The notes under the pieces: generated by a model
The model's input: only the letters and a program-made list of their open reading frames with translations
Databases searched by the model: none
Told to the model about the DNA's origin: nothing
Translations under genes and position numbers: made by a program
In this document: in pieces, positions 45,362-55,405 of the stretch
Layout of the letters: every line of letters starts with the position of its first letter
Position numbering within the stretch: position 1 is the first letter of the stretch
Assembly (NCBI GenBank): GCA_029215795.1
Contig: JARDYH010000003.1
Location: 95,016,609 to 95,080,608, forward strand
Direction of reading: 5' to 3'
Length of the DNA stretch: 64,000 bases
Source: Anniella stebbinsi
Lineage: Eukaryota; Chordata; Lepidosauria; Squamata; Anniellidae

Positions 45362-46461
45362 TAGGGATTTGTATCGTATCATTACAATGGCTGATAATGA
45401 ACTGATAAGGTCGTTATCAGACATCCGATTAACAATAACGATACACATTCCCTCAGGCCCTTTCTGATCCAATCCAAAATTCACATGTTTGATAACTATT
45501 GGACATATTGGATTATCGGACCTAGGGCTGGCCCTCCCTCCCTCCCTCCCCCCTCCCACTCGTGCTCCTTGCCTGGGCCTTGTCGGCTGCCATCCGCTGC
45601 CATCTGCTGCTAGGAACTACTGAGAACTAGGCTTTGCAACGTAGTTCTCAGTAGAGCGCCGGCGCACCGGGTGATGTCGTCACCCAGAGTGCTGTCACTC
45701 TATAGAGAACTAGGCTGCAAAGCCTAGTTCTCAGTAGTTCCTAGCAGCAGATGGCAGCGGATGGCAGCCGACAAGGCCCAGGCAAGGAGCGCGAGTGGGA
45801 GGGGGGAGGGAGGGAGGGAGGGCCAGCCCTAGGTCCGATAATCCAATATGTCCAATAATTATCAAACATGTGGATTTCAGATCGGATCAGATAGGGCCTA
45901 GTTCTCAGTTGTTCCTAGCAGCAGATGGCAGTGGACGGCAGCAGACAAGGCCAAGGTAAGGGGGAACCCTTCCTCCCCTCCCTCCCTCCCTCCCTCCCTC
46001 CCTGCTCTCGCTCCTTACCTGGGCCTTCCCTGCTGCCGCCACTGCAACCCCGTAGTACTGCTAAAAAGGCTTTCTGGCCTGTTCGTCAGTACAGAGCTGT
46101 GCCGAATGATGACGGCATCACTCAGCACTTCTCTGTACTAACAAACAAGCCAAAAAGCCTGTTTAGCAGTACTATGGGGTGGCAGTGATGGCGGCGGTGG
46201 CGGGGGGTAAGGAGCGTGCGTGGGGGGAGGGAGTGCCGGCCCAGTGTTTTTCCCTATAGACTTACATTTGAGGAAAGCTTTCTTTCCCCCAATGCAAACT
46301 TATGGGGAAAAACACTGTTATCGTATCGGAACTTCCGATATTTATCGCTTTCCGATCCAATCAAATCCGGGTACCCCCTGATATGATCGGATCCAAATTT
46401 TTTTTATGTCAGAATTTCCAATAATGATATGATACGATAATTTCGGCTGTGCACATCTCTA
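45362..46461. mobile_element. Long palindromic hAT-like element (1100 bp)
   Basis: TAGGGATTTGTATCG and CTGTGCACATCTCTA are inverted termini. The flanks GTAAATAG (45354-45361) and GAAAATAG (46462-46469) agree at 7 of 8 positions. The interior has two successive fold-backs. The first (about 45520-45845) pairs GGCCAGCCCTAGGTCCGATA with its complement, is rich in CCCT/AGGG, and is centred on GGGTGATGTCGTCACCC (45669-45685). The second (about 45930-46240) is centred on GATGACGGCATC near 46108. Non-coding. Confidence 0.88.
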
Positions 46462-46660
46462 GAAAATAGTGCAAAATTGTGCCTGTAATGAACTCATTTA
46501 TGCAAATTAGACCATTGACAGCCACCATTTTGCACAAATTGCACTATGGCCATCAGTTTGTGCAAATTGCCACCATTTTGCGCAAATTGCATTTTTATGG
46601 CCACCAGTTTGTGCAAATTGGCCCTTGATTTTGCACACACACACCAGTAAAGTGTCGGAA
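46462..46660. repeat. Short-period repeat of GCCACCATTTTGCACAAATT type
   Basis: GCCACCATTTTGC and CACCAGTTTGTGCAAATTG words recur three to four times between 46515 and 46625. Related words occur at 60960-61055 and 63000-63060. Confidence 0.6.
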
Positions 46661-47559
46661 TTTGGGAACTGCAGAACAGGTCTGCACACTAATGCAAGCT
46701 AAGCCCGATCTGTCGCAAGAATCCTCCAGCTGGATATTCCCATGATGGACAACCCTAGATGAAAGGTTTTATTTATTTATTATTATGTATTTTATTTATT
46801 ATGTATTTATAGAGTTTTTGCCTTTTCTTCAGCGAATAAAGGCTTTCAGAGAGGCCTTCCCTTGAGGCTTGAAATCTAAAAGGCACAACACAGAAGGAAA
46901 AAGAATTGGGAGGGAAGGAAAAATAAAATAAAATCCAGGCACCAGTTCTTAGTTTCAATGTTCTTATAGTGATTATTTATGGCAGAGAAAAGTGAAACAA
47001 GCTCCCTGCAGCTACTGCCTCTTTGGATGATGTATGAGACTAGGTTGGTCTCCCCTTGCCATGATATTTTTTCTTGAATGGCAGGGGGTGCAGCCCCCTA
47101 GTGGCCCTTGGTTCCCTGACTGACGGATGAGGATGGAGGCCATACTCCCAGGGAACTTACGGCTGGAGATCTTTGTTCCATTGGGCAGGGATGGGTGATG
47201 CATTGATATATTCACCTGATATACTTTATCCACTTGAAAGTGGGAAAGCATGGTTAACGATTTTGTTTAGGAAATTATTTAGCCAGTGGAGAAACAAGGA
47301 AGCACGAAATGTTGCTCCTGGTTCACCTCTAGTTTGGCTTTCAGATGTGGAGGACAAAGTAGCCTTCCATGTGGAGGCCTGTATACCTGATCTTTTTCCC
47401 TTTACTTGAGGGAGAAGAATTGTATAAAATGGACTCTTGTGTGTATGGAACGTCATCTGGAAGGCCATAAACATACATTATTTGATGTGATCATATGCTC
47501 ACTCCACCATCATTGGCCAGACGGTTATGCATCTGAACTGACTCATGCATAGTGTTATC
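46661..47559. other. No recognised feature
   Basis: No gene recognised. TTTATTTATTATTATGTATT (46770-46800) is low complexity. Confidence 0.45.
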
Positions 47560-47760
47560 CAAGTCTTGAGAGCCCCAACTCAGTCAAGAATTTGTCTTGG
47601 GTGCTGGTTTTAAATTTTTTGTTCAGTATTCATTAAGTTTTTATTGTATTTTAATGCATTGTATTGTTTCAATCCATTTTCATTGTTTTCTGAAAGCCAC
47701 CTTGAGCACCATTTTTTTTTTTTGGTAGAAAGGCAGGGTACAAATAAAATAAATAAATAG
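47560..47760 (+). mobile_element. L2 LINE 3' UTR
   Basis: GCCACCTTGAGCACC, a T-run, then AGAAAGGCAGGGTACAAATA and AATAAAATAAATAAATA are the standard L2 3' end. Confidence 0.75.
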
Positions 47761-48539
47761 GTCCAAAACAGAGAACTCTGAACAAGTCCAGACTACTTCT
47801 TGAATGCACACATTGCTCACACATTTGAACAAACATCCACCTGTCTGACATGTTTGCTTTTACAGGGTTTTCTTGAGACCTGTGACTGAAATTTCATAGA
47901 GAGAAGGACAATTAAGTTGTCAGCAATTTCAGCAGTGCAAATAAGATTTGTCGCTGTTTGATGACTTCGTGTAATTTTGAAGACATCTCTGTTTGCGTTA
48001 AGTATGGGTCTTGGTTTTGATCACTAGCCTCGGAAATATTCCTTGTGCTCCTTCATCTTCTTTTTTCATCCCAGTAAACTTTCTCTGGGTGGGAGGTGGG
48101 TGGTTCACCTCAGCTTGAAGACATTGGTTCAAAGCATAAATAGTTCATGACAATTATAACTTGTGGTACAGCGGAGTGGATTTATTGCAGGGGTGGGGAG
48201 AGTGCAATTACTAGGACTGTGATGAAAGTATAACAGCTTCATGATGTGGGGCAGCATTGTGTGGGACGATGAAGGGAGGAAAAAGTAGGCACATGGACTT
48301 AGATGAGGTAATAAAATTGGCCACCACTTTTATTGGCTTTAGCTTGAATAGGATTGGCCGAGGCATTGGGCGTGGATCCTGACATGGGGCAGACATTATC
48401 TGCTGCTGGCCACTTCCCCCCTCCTGGCCATCCATACTAGTGGTGGATGGCAGGAGTCAGTGTTTACCATGGGACAGACTGCTAATGTGAGCCCAGTTGA
48501 TGTGGCAAACTTGCAGCTCCCATCTGGTGTGATCTTGGT
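47761..48539. other. No recognised feature
   Basis: No gene or element recognised. Confidence 0.5.
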
Positions 48540-48790
48540 ACCAAAGCATAAGAACTTAAGAACATAAGAAGAGCCATGCTGGATGAGTCCAAGGTCCACC
48601 TAGTCCAGCATTCTGTTCACACACTGGCCAACCAGCTGTTGACCAGGAACCCACCAGAAGAACATGAGTGCAACAGCACCCACCCAGCCAGGTTCCTCAG
48701 CAACTGGTGTACATAGACATACTACCTCTAATACTGGAGGTAGCATATAGTTATCAGGATTGGTAGCAATTGATAATGTTATCCTCCATG
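48540..48790 (+). repeat. Widespread amniote interspersed repeat (unnamed here)
   Basis: AAGAACATAAGAAGAGCCAT, GGTCCACCTAGTCCAGCATT, CTGTTCACACACTGGCCAAC and GTTATCCTCCATGAATAG are a familiar repeat seen across reptile genomes. I cannot name the family with confidence. It has no coding capacity. Confidence 0.65.
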
Positions 48791-48794
48791 AATA

Positions 48795-49445
48795 GTCATC
48801 ATTTTATTTAATGCATTTCTATATTGCCCTGTAGCCGAAGCTCTCTGGCCGGTTCAGAAAAATTAAAACCATAAAATACAACTTAAGTATGAAATTTAAA
48901 CCACAATATAAATGTACAACCAGAATAAAAATGAGAAGCAATACAGAGATTTAAAATACAGATTTAAAGCAGCAAGTTAAAAGACTAGGATACTAAAATG
49001 TTAAAATACTGAGAAAATAAAAAGGTCTTCATCTGGAGTCAAAAAGAGTATAAGGTAGGTGCCAGGCAAACCTCTCTGGGGAGCTCATTCCACAGTCAGG
49101 GTGCCACAGCAAAGAAGGCCCTCCTCCTGGAAGCCACCTGCCTCACTTCCTTTTCAGGGGCTCATGGAGAAGGACCCCAGAAGATGATCCTAGGGTCCAG
49201 GCAAGTACATATGGGAGAAGGTGTTCCTTCAGATAACTTGGCCCCAAGCCGTTTAGGGCTTTGAATGTTAATACCAGCACTTTGAATCAGGCTCGGACCT
49301 GGACTGGCAGCCAGTGAAGCTGGAAAAGTCCCCCTTAACAATCTTGCTGCCCTCCTTTGGACCAGCTGAAGTTTCTGAACTGTTTTTTAAAGTCTGTATG
49401 ATCTTGTAAGTAGCTGATTTCCATTCCCCATGGGCCCCTATTTGA
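48795..49445 (-). mobile_element. L2 LINE RT C terminus and 3' UTR
   Basis: The minus strand reads, with frame changes, KLQLVQ-like, HWLPV, FKVLVLTFKALNGLGP, YLKE and LLPYV-type L2 RT C-terminal text (49400 to about 49200). It then gives an RRAFF..ELP segment and a 3' UTR ending in AGAAATGCATTAAATAAAAT at about 48800. This is the longest L2 3' end in the window. Confidence 0.9.
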
Positions 49446-49461
49446 TCCCCAAGCAAGCCTA

Positions 49462-49600
49462 GGGATGTACAAATCAGCAAAACTCGAGCTTATTGACTCA
49501 AGTCCGTCCCAGTTCGCAAGTTTTTGTTTTTGTTTTGTTTTGGCATGAAATTGAGCTTTGTTCCTTTCTTCATTTTTATATTAGTTAGGAGCTACTAATT
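49462..49600 (+). mobile_element. hAT-like fragment (TAGGGATGTACAAATC terminus)
   Basis: A hAT-type left end immediately follows the L2 tail. It has a T/G-rich interior like the other family B pieces and no right terminus. Confidence 0.45.
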
Positions 49601-49664
49601 CATCCTATGCATGTTTAGTACAAAATAAAAACTTCATGTCCTTATTCATATAGGGTTTAGATAC

Positions 49665-50161
49665 TGTGGTAAGAGTCTTGAAATCAGACTCATGTATTTC
49701 CGTGTCCCAACCGTCTCTATCCCAATCAGACGAAAGACACGTGTAAGATCGAAAACTTTAATTCTCCTTCTTGCAAGAAGTGACCATTTAGGAATCAAAA
49801 CCTAGAAATGGTACTGAATACATATTTTGATCAACCTTAAATAGAAAAATCTCACAAGGATACATGGATCTCTGCTCGGTTAAACAGTAATTGATTTCTG
49901 AATTATCTTGAATACACATAGGCTTCAAAGAATCTTCTTGATGTGGATTCAGTTAAGTCTTATCCTTAACTACGAGACGGAATACACAATCATTGTAATC
50001 TTTGTCAGATAGCCTGTCTCTTAAGAAAACAGGGTTCACTGATGTGTCAGTTCCTGCTTTAACCTTTGTCCTTCTGCTTTTAGGAATGTAGCTACTTATC
50101 AATTCCCCTACGTGCTTTAACTAGAGGCACGTATAAGGGAATTTTGAATTATCTTACAACA
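49665..50161 (-). repeat. 3' LTR of the provirus
   Basis: In element orientation it starts TGTTGTAAGATAATTC and ends CTCTTACCACA. A TATA-like TATTTAAG is at 49836-49843, and the likely poly(A) signal ATTAAA is at 49757-49762. This gives a U3 of about 340 bp and short R and U5. Confidence 0.97.
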
Positions 50162-50178
50162 CTCCTCCGTTTTGATCC
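50162..50178 (-). other. Polypurine tract
   Basis: Directly before the 3' LTR on the minus strand is AAAACGGAGGAG, a purine run with one C that would prime plus-strand synthesis. It is separated from the end of the env reading frame by only a few bases. Confidence 0.75.
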
Positions 50179-50187
50179 AATGCGTCT

Positions 50188-51574
50188 TTAAACGTCATTA
50201 GGATCATTCTCCAGACTAGATAATTCAATCCAAGTTTGTAGCTCTCTCATCCTATTGTCAGTTATACTTTCACCAGGCATGTTCTGATACATAATTAACA
50301 TCTGTTTATGCACTCCTTTTTTCCAAAACTTCATCATACATTGAAAGACACAGGGAGTAATTAAAACAATCATTATTATAATCAATACAAATATAATTAT
50401 TTGTTTTAACCAATTCCAATTTGGCAACCAGGAATTTAACCAATCCCATGGATTTGTTACTCCAGAGTAATTGTCTATTACCATTTCTTGTAATTTTGAC
50501 AACTCATCTTCGATAGTTTTATTCATATCATGAAAAACTACTTTGCAACCTTTCTGGATAATTTTACAAAAACCTCCTTGCTTTGCTAGGAGGTAGTCAA
50601 GAGCCATTCTATGCTGGTTCTTGATTTAATTCTCCAATCTCTGACTGCATTGCCCGTACAATTATCCCTGTTGCATTAATAGTTTTTTCTAAACGGCATG
50701 TAAGACCCAAAATACTCTTTCTATTTTCTTGTGCTATTATTCCAGGATAAGCACCTAAGGTTAAAATTCCTGTTATTAATCCACCGCCCACTCTGTCTCC
50801 TTCAGTTTTTGACAGTTGTTTTCCTATTATAACCATATCATTGCAATTTGGTCCAAGCTTTCCTAACAATTCACCAGCTCCTCCTTGAGTTGCCCTTTTT
50901 TTTCTTTTATTCATTTCTGATTTACTTATTTGGACCGGTAGGGTCAAATATCCTACTCCTACACACTGGTAATTTCCTGAGTGATAGTTTGTTGCCCAAC
51001 CATCATAGAAAAACCATAGATTTGGATCTCTAAGTTGCCATCCTGAACAAATACTTCCTATTCCTTGATAGGTGGGATGAAATATAGGATAATAAGGGTA
51101 CATCTCATGGAACACAGTTTCATTTAACAGTACCTTAGTATGATATGAGGAGTTAGAGTTTCCCTATAACCAAAACTTTTCTGTGCAAGTAGAGTAATTT
51201 CCCAAATTCCTCAAGAAATCCCTTTGTCTTATCCAATCTTTCCATTTTTCATTCCATATTCCTGAATGGTGACAACAAAAACACATCCCAGGGGTATATA
51301 TGCTATATTTAAACTTTCTGAAGTCAACTTCATTTAAATTACTGGGATCAGAAAACAAAGTATTCTTTTGCTGTAATGCTCCAACTATTACATCTGGTCT
51401 TTCAATAAGAGCAGGTAATACTGAAAATGCTCTTATGGCTGCTGGATGTTCATAATACAGAATTGAATCATTCCCCCAGCGATTAAACATTTCTAAAGCA
51501 TGTCTTTTAAACCAATTTGACTATCCTTTTGGTATACAAAATTTTATACAATATAAAATGAATATTACTTTCAT
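50188..51574 (-). pseudogene. env: Retroviral env, broken
   Basis: Envelope glycoprotein region (surface and membrane-fusion subunits). The likely start is the ATG at 51572-51574, just after the pol end, with a hydrophobic leader. A stop TAG lies at codon 18 (51521-51523), another TAG at 51164-51166, and a one-base frameshift lies near 50612-50640. Visible motifs are CFCC in the surface part, a basic RKKR cleavage site near 50894, then two Cys about 50 residues apart flanking a Gly-rich hydrophobic stretch. In the last block (50188-50607) there is an ALDYLLAKQGG segment, a CX6C pair followed by Lys, and a membrane span of about 24 residues, then a cytoplasmic tail. The surface subunit is only about 227 codons, short for class I. 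The fusion loop between cysteines is unlike the N-terminal fusion peptide of gammaretroviruses. Confidence 0.9.
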
Positions 51575-51576
51575 AT

Positions 51577-52176
51577 TTATTTCTTTTGGAACCTTAACTT
51601 TAAAGGGTGTGTTTCTTTATCAGTAAATCTCACTGTCCACTGCGGTTCCACTGAAGGAGAGTGTAATTCTGGTGTGGGCAACACTGCCCACGTTTTGTCA
51701 ATTTTTGGATGATGAGCCTGTTCCTCCTCTGCCTCTGCTTCTTGTCCTGCTTCGTCCACGCAATTCGGAGAAGGACACGTGTTGATCCCTCGTAGCGAGA
51801 CGTCCTCACTTTCGACCCCTCCCGCGCCAGCGAGATCAAAAGGTCCTTGTGGGTTTTTCCTAGCACAATGCGTGTAATGAATCCAAGCCCCTTTTCCTTT
51901 TACCTTCAACGCAGTATGAGTGGTCATCAATACAAGATGAGGGCCTGACCATCGTTCCTCCAAACCGTCTGCTGTCCAGAGTCTCACGTATACTTCATCA
52001 CCAGCCTGGAAAGGATGTGCAGGAGTATCCAATGGCAAAGGTTGGGCATCTATCACGTGCCGCCTGATCTTCTGGAACTGCTTCTGGAGCTGTATAATAT
52101 AAGCAACAAGATCTTCATCCCCTCCTAGTAAAGTTACATATGGCCTTGCATATTCTCCTCCTATTGGGGGGGGGGG
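51577..52176 (-). pseudogene. pol: Integrase C-terminal part, out of frame with pol
   Basis: This frame continues pol after the homopolymer at 52166-52176. Visible is a C-terminal integrase domain with GDEVYVRLW, RWSGPHLVL and TALKVKGKGAWIH, the gammaretroviral-type GPY/F-like module that helps bind DNA and chromatin. It is followed by an acidic Glu/Ala-rich tail. It ends at a stop two bases before the env ATG. The open frame extends upstream to 52323, but that part is a shadow of pol. Whether the shift is real or an error in an 11-base run cannot be told from here. Confidence 0.85.
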
Positions 52177-55100
52177 CCCTCCCATACAATGCTTCATATG
52201 GTGACAAACCTGTAGGTTGCCTTGGAGTGGTTCTGATAGAATAAAGAACCAAAGGGAGGGCAGTTGGCCATGCCAATTTTGAAGCAATGCACATTTTTGT
52301 AAGTTTTCTCTTGAGGGTAGCATTCATGCGTTCTACTTGACCTGAGGATTGTGGATGATAGGGAGTATGTAAAACCCATTGTTGCCCTAAGCATTTTGAC
52401 AAGTCTCTCATTAAGGAAGCAGTAAAATGAGACCCTTGATCTGAGTCCACTATTCTAGGTGGGCAGAAACGGGGAATAATATCCTTCATCATATGCCTAG
52501 CTACTTCTCGTGAAGTTGCATGTGTACATGCAAATGCCTCTATCCAGCCTGTCAACTTGTCTAAAATTACTAACATCCATTGATATTTTTGGAAGCGTGG
52601 CATATGGGCAAAGTCAATTTGGACTGATTCAAAAGGGAGCTGTACCCAGGGCCTTCCCCCTATTTGGCCCGGAGGCTGAGGTTTTGCATTTTCCTTAGCA
52701 CACACAGTACAAGCTTGTACCACCCTTTTTGCCATCTGATGAACCCCAGGGGCAAACCAATTTCTTGCAATTGCTAATGCCAATCCAGTCTGTCCCTCAT
52801 GCCCCTGATTATGCTGTTTTGTAACCACTGCCCTCAATCCTGCTTTTGGCAATACTAATCTCCCGTCTGGCATTTCCCACTGCCCTTCACTTTTTTCCTC
52901 TGCGCCCGCCGCTCTCCATATCTCCTTTTCCGTTGCACCCGCCTTTTCCCACCAAATACTTAAATCTTTCGACATCAAAGGAGGCACATCCACTTCTGCT
53001 GCCGCCATCAGATTAAAGGGTAAAGGACGAAGAGCGGCTGCCTTAGCTTCATCATCAGCTCTCCTATTTCCTCTTGTCACCTCATCAGTCCCCGAACCGT
53101 GCGCTTTGCAGTAAACAATTGCGAGGGCAAGGGGCAGATGTATAGCACCCAGGAGGGCATCTATTTCTGCTCCATTGGAAATGGGTCTGCCATCTGCAGT
53201 AATAAATCCTCTTTCTTTCCACAACGATCCTGTTGCAAAACATACTCCAATTGCATATTTTGAATCAGAATACACAGTTAATTTTCTGTTTTTCGCCTTT
53301 TGACATGCTTTTGTTAACGCTATAAGTTCTGCAGCTTGTGCACTTTTATGTCCTGGAAGAGGTCCAGAAATGATAATTTCTGTCAATGAGACAACAGCAA
53401 AACCAGTCTTTCTGACTCCTGCTATTATCTTTGAAGATCCATCTACAAACCACATTAATTCAGAGTCCACTAGGGGCATATCAGTTAAATCATCTCTTGG
53501 CAATTGTACTTCCTTAATTACTTCAATGCAATCATGTGGAGCCTCTGTATCCATTTCTGGTAATAAAGTGGCAGGGTTAAGTACGTTACATCTTAACACA
53601 GTCAATTCAGGAGTTTGCAATAATAAAGTCTCATATTTTGTATATCTTGCATTTGTAAAATGTTGAGTATTCTTTTGCGTTAATAACGCAGAAACAGCAT
53701 GTGGAACCCATAATTGTAATGGGTGTCCAAGCACAATATCTTGTACTTTTTCAACAATCAAAGCTGCTGCAGCTATACTCCTTAAGCAGGCAGCATATCC
53801 CTGTGCAACTGGATCCAATTGTGCTGAGTAATACCCTATAGGTCTCCGATGCGAACCCAAATATTGACATAAAACCCCAGATGCAACACCTTTTCTTTCA
53901 TGTACAAATAAAATAAAATCTTTCTGATAATCAGGGAGACCTAGGGCAGGAGCAGAGACTAAAAGTGATTTTACTTCTTTCCAGGCATTCTCATCTGCTT
54001 TAGTCCATTCAATTTCTTCTGGGGCTTCTGCTCTTATCTTCTCTAACCACGGTTTAACAATTTGTGAAAAACTAGGGATCCATGCTCTACAATAACCCAA
54101 CATTCCTAACAGAGCACGAATTTGACTTTTTGTCCTTGGCACCTTTGCCTGCGTTATTGAATGTATACGCTTACAAGACAATTTCCTAGTTCCCTCTGAC
54201 AAAACATGTCCCAAATATTCCACCTCTCTTTTACACCATTGTAATTTTCTTTTTGCAATTTTATGTCCATGTTCTCCTAAGGCCTTGATCAAGTGAATTG
54301 AATCAATTTTACAATTTTCCTCCATTTCTGCACATAATAATAAATCATCAACATAAATCACAAGTGTGGACTGTCTAGGAAATATAATTCCTTGTATATC
54401 TTGGTGTACAATTTGTGTAAATATTGTTGGACTTTCTACATAACCTTGAACTAATCTTTGCCAAGTATATTGAATTTTATTTTGCCATGTGAAAGCAAAT
54501 AAATACTGAGAATCTTTATGTACTGGAATACTAAAAAAAGCAGAGCTTAAATCCAAAACTGTGTACACCTGTGCAGAAATAGGTATACTACACATAATGG
54601 TGGCAGGATTCGGGACCACATTGTGTCTAGGGATTACATATTCATTAATTTTCCTCATATCCATTACTAAGCGATAAGTGGGAGCCTTCCCCGGTTCACT
54701 CTTTTTTTTCACAGCCATTATCGGAGTATTACAAGGAGATGAACACGGAACCAAAATTCCCTGTTCTAAAAATTTCTCAATTGTTTTCCCTATACATTCT
54801 TGGGCTTCTTTTGAAAGGGGATATTGTTTTCCCCTTGGGGGTACCATGTCATTACGGACAGTGATCTTAACTGGGGCAGCTGACTTTAAGAGCCCTACTT
54901 CCCCAGAATCTTCTGCCCAATAATGAGAGGGTATTTCCTGGAGCTCCAGTGGGAGTGTGTTGCCATCTATTTCTTCTGTTTCACTCATAAAAGCCAATAC
55001 ATTCTCAGCAGGAAGGGACACAAACACACCATCAGCAGTACATTTTATAGTGGCATTTAATTTTGCCAATAAATCTCTCCCCAATAAGCTCACAGGGCTT

Positions 55101-55375
55101 TTAGACATCATAAGAAACGAATGATCACATGTAAGGGGCCCAATTTTAACTTGCACCGGAGTGCTAAGGGGAGTGGAAGAAGAAATCCCATCGATTCCTA
55201 CCACCCTTTCTCTATATCCAGAGAAAGGCAAAACAGTTTTATTTATCATACTTCTGGCCGCACCGGTATCCAGAAGACAATTGTATGGCTGTCCATTAAT
55301 GGTCAAAGTCAAAAATGGTTTATTTAATTTTAATTTCCATGAATTCGGCATTTCCCCAGTCTCTGCCTTTTTCAC
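52115..55375 (-). CDS. pol: Retroviral Pro-Pol (protease, RT, RNase H, integrase)
   Basis: This 1086-codon frame is in the same frame as gag, read after the gag UGA through about nine further codons (55376-55402). Residues are counted from 55375. The protease active site DTGA is at 36-39. The RT has Asp 275 (LDLSSAF), QGYVESP near 310 and YVDD at 341-344. RNase H has Asp 645, Glu 683, Asp 704 and Asp 774. The integrase zinc site is His 855, His 859, Cys 889 and Cys 892, with catalytic Asp 921, Asp 979 and Glu 1015 (D,D35E spacing). All enzymes needed to copy and integrate the genome are present. After about residue 1066 (LYGRAPPP) the frame is lost at a run of 11 C on the coding strand. The following residues to the stop at 52115 are out of frame, and the true C terminus lies in the next entry's frame. 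Confidence 0.95.
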   Translation of the reverse strand: MKKAETGEMPNSWKLKLNKPFLTLTINGQPYNCLLDTGAARSMINKTVLPFSGYRERVVGIDGISSSTPLSTPVQVKIGPLTCDHSFLMMSKSPVSLLGRDLLAKLNATIKCTADGVFVSLPAENVLAFMSETEEIDGNTLPLELQEIPSHYWAEDSGEVGLLKSAAPVKITVRNDMVPPRGKQYPLSKEAQECIGKTIEKFLEQGILVPCSSPCNTPIMAVKKKSEPGKAPTYRLVMDMRKINEYVIPRHNVVPNPATIMCSIPISAQVYTVLDLSSAFFSIPVHKDSQYLFAFTWQNKIQYTWQRLVQGYVESPTIFTQIVHQDIQGIIFPRQSTLVIYVDDLLLCAEMEENCKIDSIHLIKALGEHGHKIAKRKLQWCKREVEYLGHVLSEGTRKLSCKRIHSITQAKVPRTKSQIRALLGMLGYCRAWIPSFSQIVKPWLEKIRAEAPEEIEWTKADENAWKEVKSLLVSAPALGLPDYQKDFILFVHERKGVASGVLCQYLGSHRRPIGYYSAQLDPVAQGYAACLRSIAAAALIVEKVQDIVLGHPLQLWVPHAVSALLTQKNTQHFTNARYTKYETLLLQTPELTVLRCNVLNPATLLPEMDTEAPHDCIEVIKEVQLPRDDLTDMPLVDSELMWFVDGSSKIIAGVRKTGFAVVSLTEIIISGPLPGHKSAQAAELIALTKACQKAKNRKLTVYSDSKYAIGVCFATGSLWKERGFITADGRPISNGAEIDALLGAIHLPLALAIVYCKAHGSGTDEVTRGNRRADDEAKAAALRPLPFNLMAAAEVDVPPLMSKDLSIWWEKAGATEKEIWRAAGAEEKSEGQWEMPDGRLVLPKAGLRAVVTKQHNQGHEGQTGLALAIARNWFAPGVHQMAKRVVQACTVCAKENAKPQPPGQIGGRPWVQLPFESVQIDFAHMPRFQKYQWMLVILDKLTGWIEAFACTHATSREVARHMMKDIIPRFCPPRIVDSDQGSHFTASLMRDLSKCLGQQWVLHTPYHPQSSGQVERMNATLKRKLTKMCIASKLAWPTALPLVLYSIRTTPRQPTGLSPYEALYGRAPPPNRRRICKAICNFTRRG

Positions 55376-55402
55376 TTCTGTTCCTAAGTCTCTTTCTATC
55401 AG

Positions 55403-55405
55403 TCA
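55403..55405 (-). promoter_or_regulatory. gag stop UGA, likely read-through site
   Basis: The stop is UGA followed by CUG. Pol continues in the same frame with no other stop, which is the gammaretroviral read-through layout rather than a frameshift layout. UGA in place of the better known UAG is notable. I did not identify a downstream pseudoknot with confidence. Confidence 0.7.

Noticed and set aside
47173..47474. Overlapping plus and minus open frames
   Set aside because: No motifs, and adjacent to L2 tail sequence. Probably old repeat or chance.
51630..51866. 78-codon basic minus-strand frame before env, as an accessory protein
   Set aside because: It overlaps the integrase C-terminal frame completely and looks like its frame shadow; nothing supports separate expression.
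53370..53666. 98-codon plus-strand frame in the provirus
   Set aside because: Antisense shadow of pol with no independent support.
52115..55375. A host aspartic protease or integrase-derived gene
   Set aside because: The frame lies between identical LTRs with PBS, gag and env, so it is proviral and not a domesticated host gene.
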